DNA of 14,761 nucleotides from Lachnospiraceae bacterium UBA3632 (GCA_002373975.1 DFKZ01000127.1:1-14761); one strand, 5' to 3'. Shown: positions 5,091-12,707, counted from the first letter of the stretch. Notes: generated by a model not told the origin, from the sequence alone. A program made the numbers and translations.

Positions 5091-6749
5091 TCAGGCCTTC
5101 GCACCCCACTGTCCGTAAATCTCTTTTACGGTGCCGTAAGAGAGTTTCCGCCGGCGCAGCTCATCCACGATCCCTTTGTTGTTCATACAGCGGGGCCGCC
5201 CGTAGAAGTTCTCATCCCCTACCCGTCCGTCAGCAAACTGCCAGATAAAGACACCGGTCACAGCGGAATCCTCCAGGACCGCCCGGAGCTGCTCCCGAAG
5301 AATGGCGGCCTGGCGTTCCTCGGACCATTTGGGATCTCCGGGGGCATGCCAGCCCGGGATCGCCCCGGCTCCGATCTCACTGATGATGAGGGGCTTTCCC
5401 CTGCCCTCTGTCGTAGCGATCCATTCCTTCACCTCTTTCAGGTGGTCGGCTGCAGGTGTGTCGAAATACCACAAAGGATAGATATTCATGGACACAATAT
5501 CCGGCAGATCCAGACAGATATCCGTCCGGAAATGGCAGCTGGCAAAGGTGGTGGGCCTGGTCCCGTCCAGGCTCTTGATGAGTTCAAACTGCTCCCGGTA
5601 GATCTCCCTTCCGAACTCCGAGAAACTGGCGCATTCGTTCAGAATCCCCCAGGTAAAGATGCAGGGATGATTGTAATGGGTGCCGATCATCTCCCGGATG
5701 CAGTCATTGCTCTGGCTTCGAAAATTCTTGTGGGCCATCTGCTCCTCATTCAGCCCTCTGGCGTGGCTCTCCTCCCAGACCAGAATCCCCTGCTCGTCAC
5801 ACAGGTCCAGGAAGCGCTCGTCATTGGGATAGTGACAGGTACGGATGGCATTCCCCTTCAGATCCTTCACCAGCTGCAGATCATACTCCATGGCCTGCAG
5901 GGGAATCGCGCAGCCGAAGAGGCCGTGATCCTCATGCCGGTTAAATCCGCGGATCCGGATTTCTTCCCCGTTAAAATATACCTTTCCTTCCCGGACGCTG
6001 ATCTCACGGAATCCGAACCGGTCCGTCAGATCATCCAATACCCTTTCTCCCGTCAGGAGCTGGGCCGTCACCGTCTGCAGGGCCGGGTTTGCCGGCGTAT
6101 ACTCCCGGGGGCTTTCGCAGGGAAGAGAAAGTTCCACTTCCTGCAATCCCTTTTTCAGTTCCAGAAGCTGAGTGACGGTCTCCTCCCCGCAGATTCCTGC
6201 GCGGAGGTTTACCCTTTCTCCCTCCACAGCGCTTTCGATCCTTATCCGGGCGGCTGCTCTCCAGCCGCTCTCCCCCTTAACAGTGGTCACATGAACCGAC
6301 CGAAGAAATGCGGATCCGATCTTCTCCAGGATCACCGGACGATTGATGCCTCCGTAGGTATAATAGTCATTGGGAACATGCAGGGCGGACTCCGAATTAA
6401 AGGCATTGCATACCTCCACCCGAAGAGTGTGTCTGCCCGGCTCCAATCCCCGGACTGTCACATCCCAGGGCGTATAGGCATTGTAATGACTGCCGATCCG
6501 TTCACCGTCCACAAACACGGTACCCGTGTGGCTGACGCCTTTGAATACCAGCCGGTAATCTCCCTCTCCTTCGAAGGTCGTCTCAAAAAAACCGGTCCCT
6601 CTGTAGTTCTCATACCCTGGGCAGGTTTCCCAAACCCCCGGGACCATCATCTTCTGCAGGTCGGAGCGGTCCTCCTTCGTCCAGAAATCCCAGAGACCCT
6701 CCAGCTCCTGCTGCTGTCTTACTTCATGTGTCCGAAATGTTCGTTCCAT
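5091..6749 (-). CDS. Glycoside hydrolase family 2, probable beta-glucuronidase
   Basis: This 552-aa protein has no signal peptide and should act in the cytosol. The GH2 order is seen: jelly-roll with GGINRPV (133-139), immunoglobulin-like middle, then a TIM barrel with GFNRHEDHG (268-276), acid/base Glu372 in WGILNE, and nucleophile Glu458 in IISEIGAG. N523-x-K525 (MNNKG) fits the N-x-K carboxylate-binding motif of beta-glucuronidases, so release of glucuronate from glycosides is the favoured activity. NNKG also occurs in other GH2 enzymes, and the protein is shorter than E. coli UidA (603 aa). The ATG at 6749 has AGAGGT 4 bases upstream; the open frame upstream overlaps the permease remnant and is not coding. 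Base composition is clearly GC-richer than the neighbours, suggesting acquisition. Confidence 0.85.
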   Translation of the reverse strand: MERTFRTHEVRQQQELEGLWDFWTKEDRSDLQKMMVPGVWETCPGYENYRGTGFFETTFEGEGDYRLVFKGVSHTGTVFVDGERIGSHYNAYTPWDVTVRGLEPGRHTLRVEVCNAFNSESALHVPNDYYTYGGINRPVILEKIGSAFLRSVHVTTVKGESGWRAAARIRIESAVEGERVNLRAGICGEETVTQLLELKKGLQEVELSLPCESPREYTPANPALQTVTAQLLTGERVLDDLTDRFGFREISVREGKVYFNGEEIRIRGFNRHEDHGLFGCAIPLQAMEYDLQLVKDLKGNAIRTCHYPNDERFLDLCDEQGILVWEESHARGLNEEQMAHKNFRSQSNDCIREMIGTHYNHPCIFTWGILNECASFSEFGREIYREQFELIKSLDGTRPTTFASCHFRTDICLDLPDIVSMNIYPLWYFDTPAADHLKEVKEWIATTEGRGKPLIISEIGAGAIPGWHAPGDPKWSEERQAAILREQLRAVLEDSAVTGVFIWQFADGRVGDENFYGRPRCMNNKGIVDELRRRKLSYGTVKEIYGQWGAKA

Positions 6750-6801
6750 ATTTACCTCTTGTTTTCCCCTTATTTTCCGGTCCAACCGGTTCCTGCCCAT
6801 C

Positions 6802-6821
6802 CCGGCAGGTTCTCCTGCCGG
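6802..6821. repeat. Intercistronic hairpin between permease stub and GH2 gene
   Basis: A perfect 8-bp stem, CCGGCAGG/CCTGCCGG (6802-6809/6814-6821), has a 4-base loop and no T-run. It lies between the permease stop (6830) and the GH2 ribosome site. Such stems usually stabilise or process operon mRNA; here it is a relic of the original operon. Confidence 0.6.
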
Positions 6822-6829
6822 CTGCCTTC

Positions 6830-6938
6830 TTACTCCTTCACCGCCCCGATCATCACACCCTTCACGAAATGCTTCTGGATGAAGGGATAAATACACAGGA
6901 TCGGCACTGTAGATACTATGATAGTAACATATTGTTGA
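6830..6938 (-). pseudogene. C-terminal remnant of a MalG/LplC-type sugar ABC permease
   Basis: About 34 codons are left, reading YVTIIVSTVPILCIYPFIQK then HFVKGVMIGAVKE and a TAA at 6830-6832. This is the characteristic last stretch of carbohydrate ABC transporter inner-membrane permeases of the MalG/LplC type (the PFIQKHFVKGVMIGAVK end). The remainder of the permease is missing, because the sequence changes to the palindromic repeat at 6934-6969. The stub precedes the GH2 gene on the same strand, as in a sugar-import and hydrolysis operon. It shows that the GH2 gene was cut out of a larger locus. No start codon or signal remains, so it is not expressed as a functional protein. Confidence 0.8.
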
Positions 6939-6969
6939 ACGACCCTCCAAATTTGGATGGTCGTATTTG
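6934..6969. repeat. 36-bp palindromic repeat, right copy
   Basis: The core 6939-6964 is a 26-bp near-palindrome with one mismatched pair and the same AAATTT centre as the copy at 5050-5085. It keeps the same outer bases (GTTGAACG and CGTATTTG) in the same orientation. It lies 24 bases after the lipoprotein stop and may terminate that transcript. It also marks the exact point at which the permease is cut. Confidence 0.8.
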
Positions 6970-6993
6970 TTTATTCTTTAGTTTGCGCCAAGC

Positions 6994-7467
6994 TTACTCC
7001 TCTCCCCAAAACTCATATCCTAACGGATCTATATAATACGGAATTACAATGTCTTTTCCCTGTGTATCAACTGCCCTTAAGAAAGTCGGCTGATTCATCA
7101 GTTTAACAGATTCATCATAATCCAGCAGGAAATTACGTTCGGGATCCCCTGATAGGGTATAGATTCTCCGGTCTGTATTGTCCATATCAGTAACGGATGA
7201 ACTGTTCTCATCCTGTATGATGTAACCGATGCAGGCTTCAATACAGTTCTGACTGTACTTATTATTGGTCGTTCCATACTGAATATAGGTCCTACCGCCA
7301 TACTCAATTGTGGCAAATGAGTCATTATCATGTGCATCGTCAATGAATGTTCCCATTTCAAATGCAAAGGCATCTCCCGGTAGATCCGGCAATGGTCGCC
7401 TCGTACAGCTGCACAATGCAAATAAACAGAATAAAGCGGCACCTATAAAAATCGTGATTTTCTTCAT
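6994..7467 (-). CDS. Small lipoprotein of unknown function
   Basis: The 157-aa protein begins with a lipoprotein signal: MKK, a hydrophobic stretch and the lipobox ALCSC, with Cys21 as the likely lipidated residue. The mature part is polar and acidic and has no domain I recognise. It includes GRTYIQYGTTNNKYSQN and a C-terminal DIVIPYYIDPLGYEFWGEE. It should be anchored on the outer face of the membrane. The ATG has AGAGGAT about 5 bases upstream. It starts 18 bases after the stop of the WYL regulator and is probably cotranscribed with it. The palindrome at 6939-6964 follows the gene. Confidence 0.75.
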   Translation of the reverse strand: MKKITIFIGAALFCLFALCSCTRRPLPDLPGDAFAFEMGTFIDDAHDNDSFATIEYGGRTYIQYGTTNNKYSQNCIEACIGYIIQDENSSSVTDMDNTDRRIYTLSGDPERNFLLDYDESVKLMNQPTFLRAVDTQGKDIVIPYYIDPLGYEFWGEE

Positions 7468-7485
7468 CCGTATCCTCTTTGCCCT

Positions 7486-8475
7486 CTACTTATACAACTT
7501 CCTCATCCTGTCGATCTTTTTCTTGAATTCCTCAACCACAGCATCCGGCCCGACGATCTTTACATCCTCACCAAGTGCGAAGATCCAACCCAGGAACTGG
7601 TCGCTCACAGCAATATCTTCGTGGATCTCTGACCAGCCCTTTTCCTTGCTCTTATGGATGATGATGTCCTTGCCGAAGCGGTCGAGGAAGATCCCGACCT
7701 TCTCGTTCTTAAAGGCAATCTTTACATTCACCTTCTCGCCGCCGTACATTCCAAAGCTCATCTTAGAGTATGCGGGAAGGTCAAACTCCTTGAACATGTT
7801 CCTGCCGGCACGCTTTTCGCTTAAGATGCGGATGTTCTTCATCTTGTCCACGCGGAAATGCTTTATCTTGTCCTCCGCCTCGTCATAGGCGATCATATAG
7901 TAATTCTCATCATCCCAGGAAAGTGACCAAGGGCTTACTTTGTAGGGCTCATCCTTACGCTTTTCCATCTCCTTATTAAGGTTCCAGCGCATATAATCAA
8001 ACTCTATCTGCCTATTCTCGGCAATGGCGCGGTGCAACTCGTCAACGATATAATAAATGCTCTCGTTCATAGTCTTTACGCGGCCTTTGACCACAACCTG
8101 GCGCTTTAATTGCGATGCCTCGTACTCGCTGGCCATGCCGGTAAGCTTCTTTATAAGGTCATTTGACTTTTTCTCCGTGACAAACTTGGAGGATTGTATA
8201 GCATCAACAAGGAGTTTCAGCTCGGCGATGTCGAATTGCTTCTTTCCAACATGATATGTATAGTTGCGGCCTTCCTTTTCTCCGATGACATCGATCCCGA
8301 GGACACGGAGCTGCTCAAGATCATCATAAAGGCTCTTTCTGTCCGCTGTAACATCATACGCAGCAAGCGCCTCCTGTATCTGTGGCATTGTTAACGAATG
8401 CTCATCATCAGTCTTTTTTGACATGATCTGACTTAAGTAATATAGTTTCAGTTTCTGATTCGTTCCCTTTGGCAT
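7486..8475 (-). CDS. WYL-domain transcriptional regulator
   Basis: This 329-aa protein has an N-terminal winged helix-turn-helix (about residues 1-75: TMPQIQEALAAYDVTADRKS then LYDDLEQLRVLGIDV). A WYL sensor domain lies around 145-215 (IEFDYMRW, PYKVSPWSLSWDDENYYMIA, HFRVDKM), and a C-terminal WCX-like extension runs to the end. WYL regulators bind ligands, often nucleotides or nucleic acids, and control stress or defence genes. I chose ATG 8475 because GGGAGGT lies just upstream; an in-frame ATG at 8517 would sit beyond the promoter. An extended -10 promoter is at 8500-8508. The lipoprotein gene follows after 18 bases. What it regulates is unknown, but the ADP-ribose cluster upstream is the obvious candidate. 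Confidence 0.9.
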   Translation of the reverse strand: MPKGTNQKLKLYYLSQIMSKKTDDEHSLTMPQIQEALAAYDVTADRKSLYDDLEQLRVLGIDVIGEKEGRNYTYHVGKKQFDIAELKLLVDAIQSSKFVTEKKSNDLIKKLTGMASEYEASQLKRQVVVKGRVKTMNESIYYIVDELHRAIAENRQIEFDYMRWNLNKEMEKRKDEPYKVSPWSLSWDDENYYMIAYDEAEDKIKHFRVDKMKNIRILSEKRAGRNMFKEFDLPAYSKMSFGMYGGEKVNVKIAFKNEKVGIFLDRFGKDIIIHKSKEKGWSEIHEDIAVSDQFLGWIFALGEDVKIVGPDAVVEEFKKKIDRMRKLYK

Positions 8476-8499
8476 ATGCGATACCTCCCAATTACTTCG

Positions 8500-8508
8500 A
8501 GTATAGCA
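8500..8508 (-). promoter_or_regulatory. Extended -10 promoter for the WYL regulator
   Basis: TGC-TATACT lies on the minus strand (TATACT at 8500-8505) about 25 bases from the start codon. No good -35 box is seen at the right distance, so it relies on the extended -10. Confidence 0.5.
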
Positions 8509-8547
8509 CATTTCCAACTAACAAGGGAACTTTATCGCCCACTCCGT

Positions 8548-8667
8548 CTATTCCATATCCTCATCACATCGGCACTGTTCATAATATGGACAGGTCACAC
8601 AGAATGACTTGCAGAATTTCGACCTGCCCTTAACCATTCTTTTTATCCAGAAAAAAATCCGCATCAT
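8548..8667 (-). CDS. 39-aa cysteine-rich small protein
   Basis: The ORF reads MMRIFFWIKRMVKGRSKFCK then SFCVTCPYYEQCRCDEDME. Five cysteines (residues 19, 23, 26, 32 and 34) in the second half suggest metal or Fe-S binding, and the basic, aromatic N-terminus could touch membrane or nucleic acid. I recall similar tiny proteins (RSKFCKSFC-like) in Lachnospiraceae, with no assigned role. An AAGGAG lies 12 bases before the first ATG, a long distance. The same site is better placed for an overlapping 14-codon frame (MGYDADFFLDKKNG), which could be a leader peptide. The gene sits between the 149-aa unknown and the WYL regulator. Confidence 0.5.
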   Translation of the reverse strand: MMRIFFWIKRMVKGRSKFCKSFCVTCPYYEQCRCDEDME

Positions 8668-8735
8668 ATCCCATCAAAACTCCTTATTCTCTGTCGTCCT
8701 TTAAAAACAATCCTCAACACAATAAGGTGCCTCTT

Positions 8736-9185
8736 TTATATAGCTGCGCACAGATAATCTTCCACAATACTGTCACAGATCCATTGCTCGTCAACATGTG
8801 CAGGGATCATATGCTCGATGTTATAGTATTTAGTCAAGTAATCTCTGACATTTGATGCATTTTCCAGAAGAATATTGAAAGCCTCAAGTTCTGTTACGCC
8901 ATACTCCTCCTGCAGCTCTTCGCCAATCTTTCTGACCATACCGCAGTACCTATTCCCTTCCAGTTCACGGAATACCCAGGACTTGGCCTGGTATTTCCTC
9001 ACTGCGTCGGCATTAAGCCACTTACCTCTATGCCTGTCATGCTCAATCTTTACCCTTCTAAGGGCGGCGGACTTGGCTTCGGCAATCCTGATATCAATAT
9101 TTTCGATGATCTCTTTCGGCAAGTGCCATCCGTCATCAACAACATAAGATCTTATCAGCGTTTTAACTCTTGATGATTCTTCCAT
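8736..9185 (-). CDS. Conserved-looking protein of unknown function (149 aa)
   Basis: I do not recognise this family. The protein is soluble, charged and predicted largely helical, without signal peptide, membrane segment or HTH. Notable stretches are VVDDGWHLPKEIIENIDIRI, the basic ALRRVKIEHDRHRGKW, and an acidic C-terminal half with EELQEEYGVTELEAFNILLE and MIPAHVDEQWICDSIVEDYL. AAAGGA lies 8 bases before the ATG. It lies downstream of the ADP-ribosylglycohydrolase operon but beyond that operon's terminator, so it is probably transcribed separately. The 189-base gap upstream has no strong promoter that I can point to. Confidence 0.7.
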   Translation of the reverse strand: MEESSRVKTLIRSYVVDDGWHLPKEIIENIDIRIAEAKSAALRRVKIEHDRHRGKWLNADAVRKYQAKSWVFRELEGNRYCGMVRKIGEELQEEYGVTELEAFNILLENASNVRDYLTKYYNIEHMIPAHVDEQWICDSIVEDYLCAAI

Positions 9186-9313
9186 ATTATGCGTCCTTTC
9201 TCCATATATGGGTGCTTCACAATCCGGTACCTTGGTTCTAATCCTATACTACTCTATTTTGAGTCCTATAATTGTCCCTCTGTTAGCAATGAAACCGATT
9301 GACTCTATTTTAT

Positions 9314-9345
9314 CAAAAAAAGAATGTGCATTTTTGTGCACATTC
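9314..9345 (-). terminator. Terminator of the HNH-macro-vWA-ARH operon
   Basis: A perfect 9-bp stem (GAATGTGCA, 9322-9330; TGCACATTC, 9337-9345) with a 6-base loop is followed on the minus strand by seven T's. It lies about 30 bases after the ADP-ribosylglycohydrolase stop. Confidence 0.85.
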
Positions 9346-9374
9346 CATTCTTTTTATCCAGAAAATCAACTTTT

Positions 9375-10199
9375 TCAATGGTCTCCTTCCAAGGGCTCTT
9401 CTTTTTTGTATCTGCTAAAATCAACAATGATCTCAAGAAATTCAGCCGGAAGCCGTTTAATACACTCATCCTTAAGCTCTTCAGGTACCCCGTAAAAGGC
9501 CTCAGCTATACTTCCTGTAATGCAGGTCAGGGTATCACAGTCTCCACCAAGGGACACTGCAGTTCTGATGCAATCCTCAAAATCGGTTCCCTCTAAGAAA
9601 GCCGTTATCGCCTCAGGAACAGTCTCCTGGCAGCTCTCGATATGATGATATGCCGGCCTTATCTCATCACAGGTTCTTTTAAGATCATACCCGAAGTTTT
9701 CGACAATATACGCCTTTATATCTTCCTTGGAAGATCTCTTTCTTGCCAGATAAATAGCCGATGCAACCGCTTCAGCTCCCTTTACGCCTTCAGGATGGTT
9801 GTGGGTTACTTCCGCTGACCATCTTGCTACTTCCCTGATTCGTTCTATACTTTCATACAGCCATCCGGCAGATGAAACTCTCATAGCCGAACCATTTCCC
9901 CAGCTTCCGTAAGGCTCAGTACTGTCAGAGGCAAGCCATTGGATGAAACTCCCACCGTATCCGGCATAAGGATACCTTCTCCCCCAGACCTTCATCGACT
10001 TTATCAGTTCACATTTAATGGATTCCTCATCCGCGTCTATACCTGCCTTCATAAGGGCATCTGCCACAGCTATTGTCATCACGGAATCATCGGTAAATTT
10101 GGATCTGTCTATGAAAAGCGGACCAAAGTCCTTTATTTTCTTGCCCCTGTCAAATTCATAAGGGCTTCCGATCATGTCGCCTAAAATCGCTCCGATCAT
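9375..10199 (-). CDS. ADP-ribosylglycohydrolase (DraG/ARH family)
   Basis: The 274-aa protein carries the ADP-ribosyl hydrolase hallmarks. MIGAILGDMIGSPYE opens the fold, FTDDS (35-39) and GGDCDT (218-223) hold the two Mg2+ ions, and GNGSAMRV (101-108) and THNHPEG (132-138) line the active site. The family removes ADP-ribose from arginine or other residues, or from nucleic acid and small molecules. Its length is typical and all metal ligands appear intact. It is the last gene of a tight operon: it starts 14 bases after the vWA stop with AAAGGAG 9 bases from the ATG, and a terminator follows. With the macrodomain protein encoded two genes upstream it gives the operon two ADP-ribose-handling enzymes, although no ADP-ribosyltransferase is seen in the window. 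Confidence 0.92.
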   Translation of the reverse strand: MIGAILGDMIGSPYEFDRGKKIKDFGPLFIDRSKFTDDSVMTIAVADALMKAGIDADEESIKCELIKSMKVWGRRYPYAGYGGSFIQWLASDSTEPYGSWGNGSAMRVSSAGWLYESIERIREVARWSAEVTHNHPEGVKGAEAVASAIYLARKRSSKEDIKAYIVENFGYDLKRTCDEIRPAYHHIESCQETVPEAITAFLEGTDFEDCIRTAVSLGGDCDTLTCITGSIAEAFYGVPEELKDECIKRLPAEFLEIIVDFSRYKKEEPLEGDH

Positions 10200-10213
10200 C
10201 TTGCGGCACTCCT

Positions 10214-10885
10214 TTATCGCTTTTCCCTTGAGGTATAATCCCTGTCAATATCGGCTTTCCATTCGCCGTCCTCAAAAATATCATCCATTTCGTCGGCATT
10301 ACATTTTCTTACCATGGATATAGTCTTTTCCAGGACAGTATAATTAAGTGCGGTCCCGGTAGAATCGGAATGGAAATTCGCAGCCATCTGAGGGCTTATT
10401 CCCATCTGGGCTGCCACCTGTTTTGAATCGATGTTTGCTCCGAGGAAAAGAAACTCCCAATGATACTTTTTCTTCTGACGCTCGATCATGCGCTTTACAT
10501 CAGGATAAGAATATTGTTTGCTCGCATTCTCAAGCCCGTCCGTTGTTATGACAAACAGGGTTTTAGCAGGCCTGTCCTCATCACGTGCGTACTTATGGAC
10601 ATTTCCGATATGATGAATAGCTCCGCCCACAGCATCCATAAGCGCCGTGCAGCCCCTGACATAGTATTCCTCATCCGTGAGTTTCCGCACATTACCGATA
10701 TCAACCCTGTCATGGATGACTTCACATACATCATCAAAAAGGACTGTCGATACTATAGCATTTCCTTCCTCTTTCCTCTGCTTTTCAATCAGGGAGTTGA
10801 AACCGCCTATGGTATCCGATTCAAGACCGCTCATTGATCCGCTTCTGTCAAGTATGAATACAAGTTCCGTTAGATTTTCTCTCAT
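10214..10885 (-). CDS. vWA (von Willebrand A, TerY-like) MIDAS protein
   Basis: This 223-aa cytosolic protein is nearly all vWA domain. The MIDAS metal site is complete: D13-x-S15-x-S17 (FILDRSGSM), T80 (GCTALMDAVGG) and D116 (ITTDG). vWA proteins of this TerY-like kind act as Mg2+-dependent docking platforms for partners in chaperone, modification and tellurite/stress clusters. The ATG at 10885 has GGAGGT 7 bases upstream; a frame extension to 10930 lacks a ribosome site. It lies between the macrodomain gene (94-base gap, no terminator seen) and the ADP-ribosylglycohydrolase (14 bases). By analogy it could scaffold those two enzymes, but this is inference. Confidence 0.9.
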   Translation of the reverse strand: MRENLTELVFILDRSGSMSGLESDTIGGFNSLIEKQRKEEGNAIVSTVLFDDVCEVIHDRVDIGNVRKLTDEEYYVRGCTALMDAVGGAIHHIGNVHKYARDEDRPAKTLFVITTDGLENASKQYSYPDVKRMIERQKKKYHWEFLFLGANIDSKQVAAQMGISPQMAANFHSDSTGTALNYTVLEKTISMVRKCNADEMDDIFEDGEWKADIDRDYTSREKR

Positions 10886-10979
10886 AATGATTACCTCCGT
10901 AAGCTTTAGTTTATCTGTTACTGAGGTCATTATAATGAGTTAAGGAGTTTTATCGGTCACTTGTCAGGCGACAAATCGT

Positions 10980-12044
10980 TTACTGGGTGATACTTCCCAA
11001 AGTCTGTTCCCCATGTTCAAACAACGCTATGTTAATAGCAAAGATATCATATACCTTTCTCTCTATGAAATACTGCACTATCAAATCCTGTCTGCTACAA
11101 GGGGACAGTGCGTATCCGGCCCTGGACAACAGATCTTTTGCCTCATCCAGATTCAGTTCTAAAGCCACTGCAAAAGCAAGAGCAGTTGCCTTGCTCGGAT
11201 TCTTAGTCGTCCCGCACTTGAGCTTTGAAAATGCTTTTCTGTCAATGTTTGCCTTCTTCTGAACTTCAACGTCGGTCATTCCTCTTTCATCAGCGAATGA
11301 AAAGATTAATTCCATGAAAGTCTTGTCAAGATCACTGATAACATCATCAAGGCTTCTCGCTGCGCCGGGCGCGTTGCTTTCATCAAGTATGTGTCCATAG
11401 GTAGTTTCTTCACCTAAATCATCAAAATCCTCCGTCATCGTCCTTAAGGATCTTAGACTCTCAGTACGGCCTGATCTACTTGGACGATCCAAGTATTCTT
11501 CCCGGCTTTTTTCTTCAACGTAGTTGTCGTTTATGTATTCATCGATATCGCCGTACAGCTCTGCAGAAAGAGAAACGGATTTCTCGTCAAACACAACAAG
11601 ATAGAGCTCCATCTCGTTTTCCGACATGAAAGACTCTATCTCAGATAAAGCGATACGCAAGGCAATTCCCTTCGGAAAACCGTAACTTCCCGAGGATAAT
11701 AGCGGTATTGCAAGACTATCTATTTTATTCTCAACTGCAGTCTTAAAAATACTTTTATAGCAGCTACGTATTATCTCCTCCTCACCGCTTTTTCCTCCGC
11801 GCCAAAATGTGCCGACGGTATGGATTATATATTTTGCGGGAAGATTATACCCATCGGTTATAACAGAATCCCCCGGCATAATCTCACCGATCTCACGGCG
11901 CTTTTTTAAAAGCTTCGCCACACCTGCTGCTTCATAAACAGCAGTATCGATCCCGCCCCCATAACCCGGCTTGGGATTCGCTGTGTTTACTATGGCATCT
12001 ACCTGCATTTTTGTAATATCATTACGGATTATCTGAAACGGCAT
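10980..12044 (-). CDS. Macrodomain protein with C-terminal helical/HTH-like domain
   Basis: Residues 1 to ~170 of this 354-aa protein form a macrodomain. Visible motifs are NDITKMQVDAIVNTANP (8-24), GYGGGIDTAVYEAAG (27-41) and PLLSSGSYGFPKG (114-126), the ADP-ribose-binding loops. A charged, probably disordered linker (175-235) follows. The C-terminal helical domain (about 243-350) contains DRKAFSKLKCGTTKNPSKAT and LNLDEAKDLLSRAGYALSP, a HTH-like module common in Clostridia. The macrodomain would bind or hydrolyse ADP-ribose derivatives, and the C-terminal part may bind DNA or another partner. GAAGGAG precedes the ATG by 4 bases. The gene starts 12 bases after the HNH gene, so the two are cotranscribed. 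This fusion suggests a sensor linking ADP-ribose signals to regulation. Confidence 0.88.
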   Translation of the reverse strand: MPFQIIRNDITKMQVDAIVNTANPKPGYGGGIDTAVYEAAGVAKLLKKRREIGEIMPGDSVITDGYNLPAKYIIHTVGTFWRGGKSGEEEIIRSCYKSIFKTAVENKIDSLAIPLLSSGSYGFPKGIALRIALSEIESFMSENEMELYLVVFDEKSVSLSAELYGDIDEYINDNYVEEKSREEYLDRPSRSGRTESLRSLRTMTEDFDDLGEETTYGHILDESNAPGAARSLDDVISDLDKTFMELIFSFADERGMTDVEVQKKANIDRKAFSKLKCGTTKNPSKATALAFAVALELNLDEAKDLLSRAGYALSPCSRQDLIVQYFIERKVYDIFAINIALFEHGEQTLGSITQ

Positions 12045-12056
12045 AGCGCTCCTTCC

Positions 12057-12632
12057 CTATCTTTTTTCAAGCTCCGATAGGATCTTTTCCTTTATCTCAT
12101 TCGAGGTATCCTGACAGGATTTCATAAGATCAAGCAGTTCTTTATGGTTCTTCCAATGCCTGTTCCAAAGTTCTTTTCCTACAATCATCTCAAAATCAAG
12201 TTTTACAGGCTCATATCTTAGTTCGTATTCTTCAAGCTTTTTACAACGTTCGTCAATATCCTTTATTCCACGCGACTTCGGGGATAGAGTGGCATCACTG
12301 AACATCCATTTTTTCCACTCCTTATTTCCCTTGCTCTGATTACACTTTCCGCATGCAGGAACAAGGTTATGGATCTCTGATATGTACCCGGTAGGACCTT
12401 TATCATAAATCAAAGGCCTGAAATGATCCCATTCCGTATAGGTATCACCGCAATAAGCACAGCAGATTGATTCCTTAGTCATACCGAGAGTTTCAAGAGC
12501 CTCTTCTATCTCTTTGTCTGAAGGTTCTATTATAGGGATTATCCCATTAACAAATGCATTTGTTATAGTGGATGACCTTCCGTTAATACTCACAGGTTTG
12601 GGCATCATAAATACGCTTTTTTCTTTTTTCAT
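12057..12632 (-). CDS. HNH endonuclease
   Basis: This 191-aa protein has a complete HNH motif. Zinc ligands are C58-x2-C61 (CAYCG) and C94-x2-C97 (CGKC). The catalytic D69-H70 is in WDHFRP, and H88-N89 and N98 are in EIHNLVPACGKCNQSKG. These ββα-metal nucleases cut DNA, and many act in restriction, mobile elements or defence. The C-terminal 85 residues are charged and helical, with no target-recognition domain recognised. AAGGA sits 8 bases before the ATG. It is the first gene of the four-gene operon. No strong promoter is obvious in the 75 bases upstream, and transcription may read through from the YunG operon. Whether the nuclease is an effector or just a neighbour is open. Confidence 0.88.
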   Translation of the reverse strand: MKKEKSVFMMPKPVSINGRSSTITNAFVNGIIPIIEPSDKEIEEALETLGMTKESICCAYCGDTYTEWDHFRPLIYDKGPTGYISEIHNLVPACGKCNQSKGNKEWKKWMFSDATLSPKSRGIKDIDERCKKLEEYELRYEPVKLDFEMIVGKELWNRHWKNHKELLDLMKSCQDTSNEIKEKILSELEKR

Positions 12633-12707
12633 AGTGACAATCCTTATTCAGAATCAAGCCTTTAACTGATAAAGCTTTTCCCTCGCATATCCTTACAAAA
12701 AACTCAG

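Noticed and set aside
5346..6890. Long open frame (514 codons) on the plus strand opposite the GH2 gene
   Set aside because: It mirrors a GC-rich real gene with clear catalytic motifs, and its translation has no recognisable domain or ribosome site.
6750..6950. N-terminal extension of the GH2 reading frame to 6950
   Set aside because: That stretch is out of frame with the permease remnant, which is clearly the true ancestral coding frame, and a good ribosome site supports ATG 6749.
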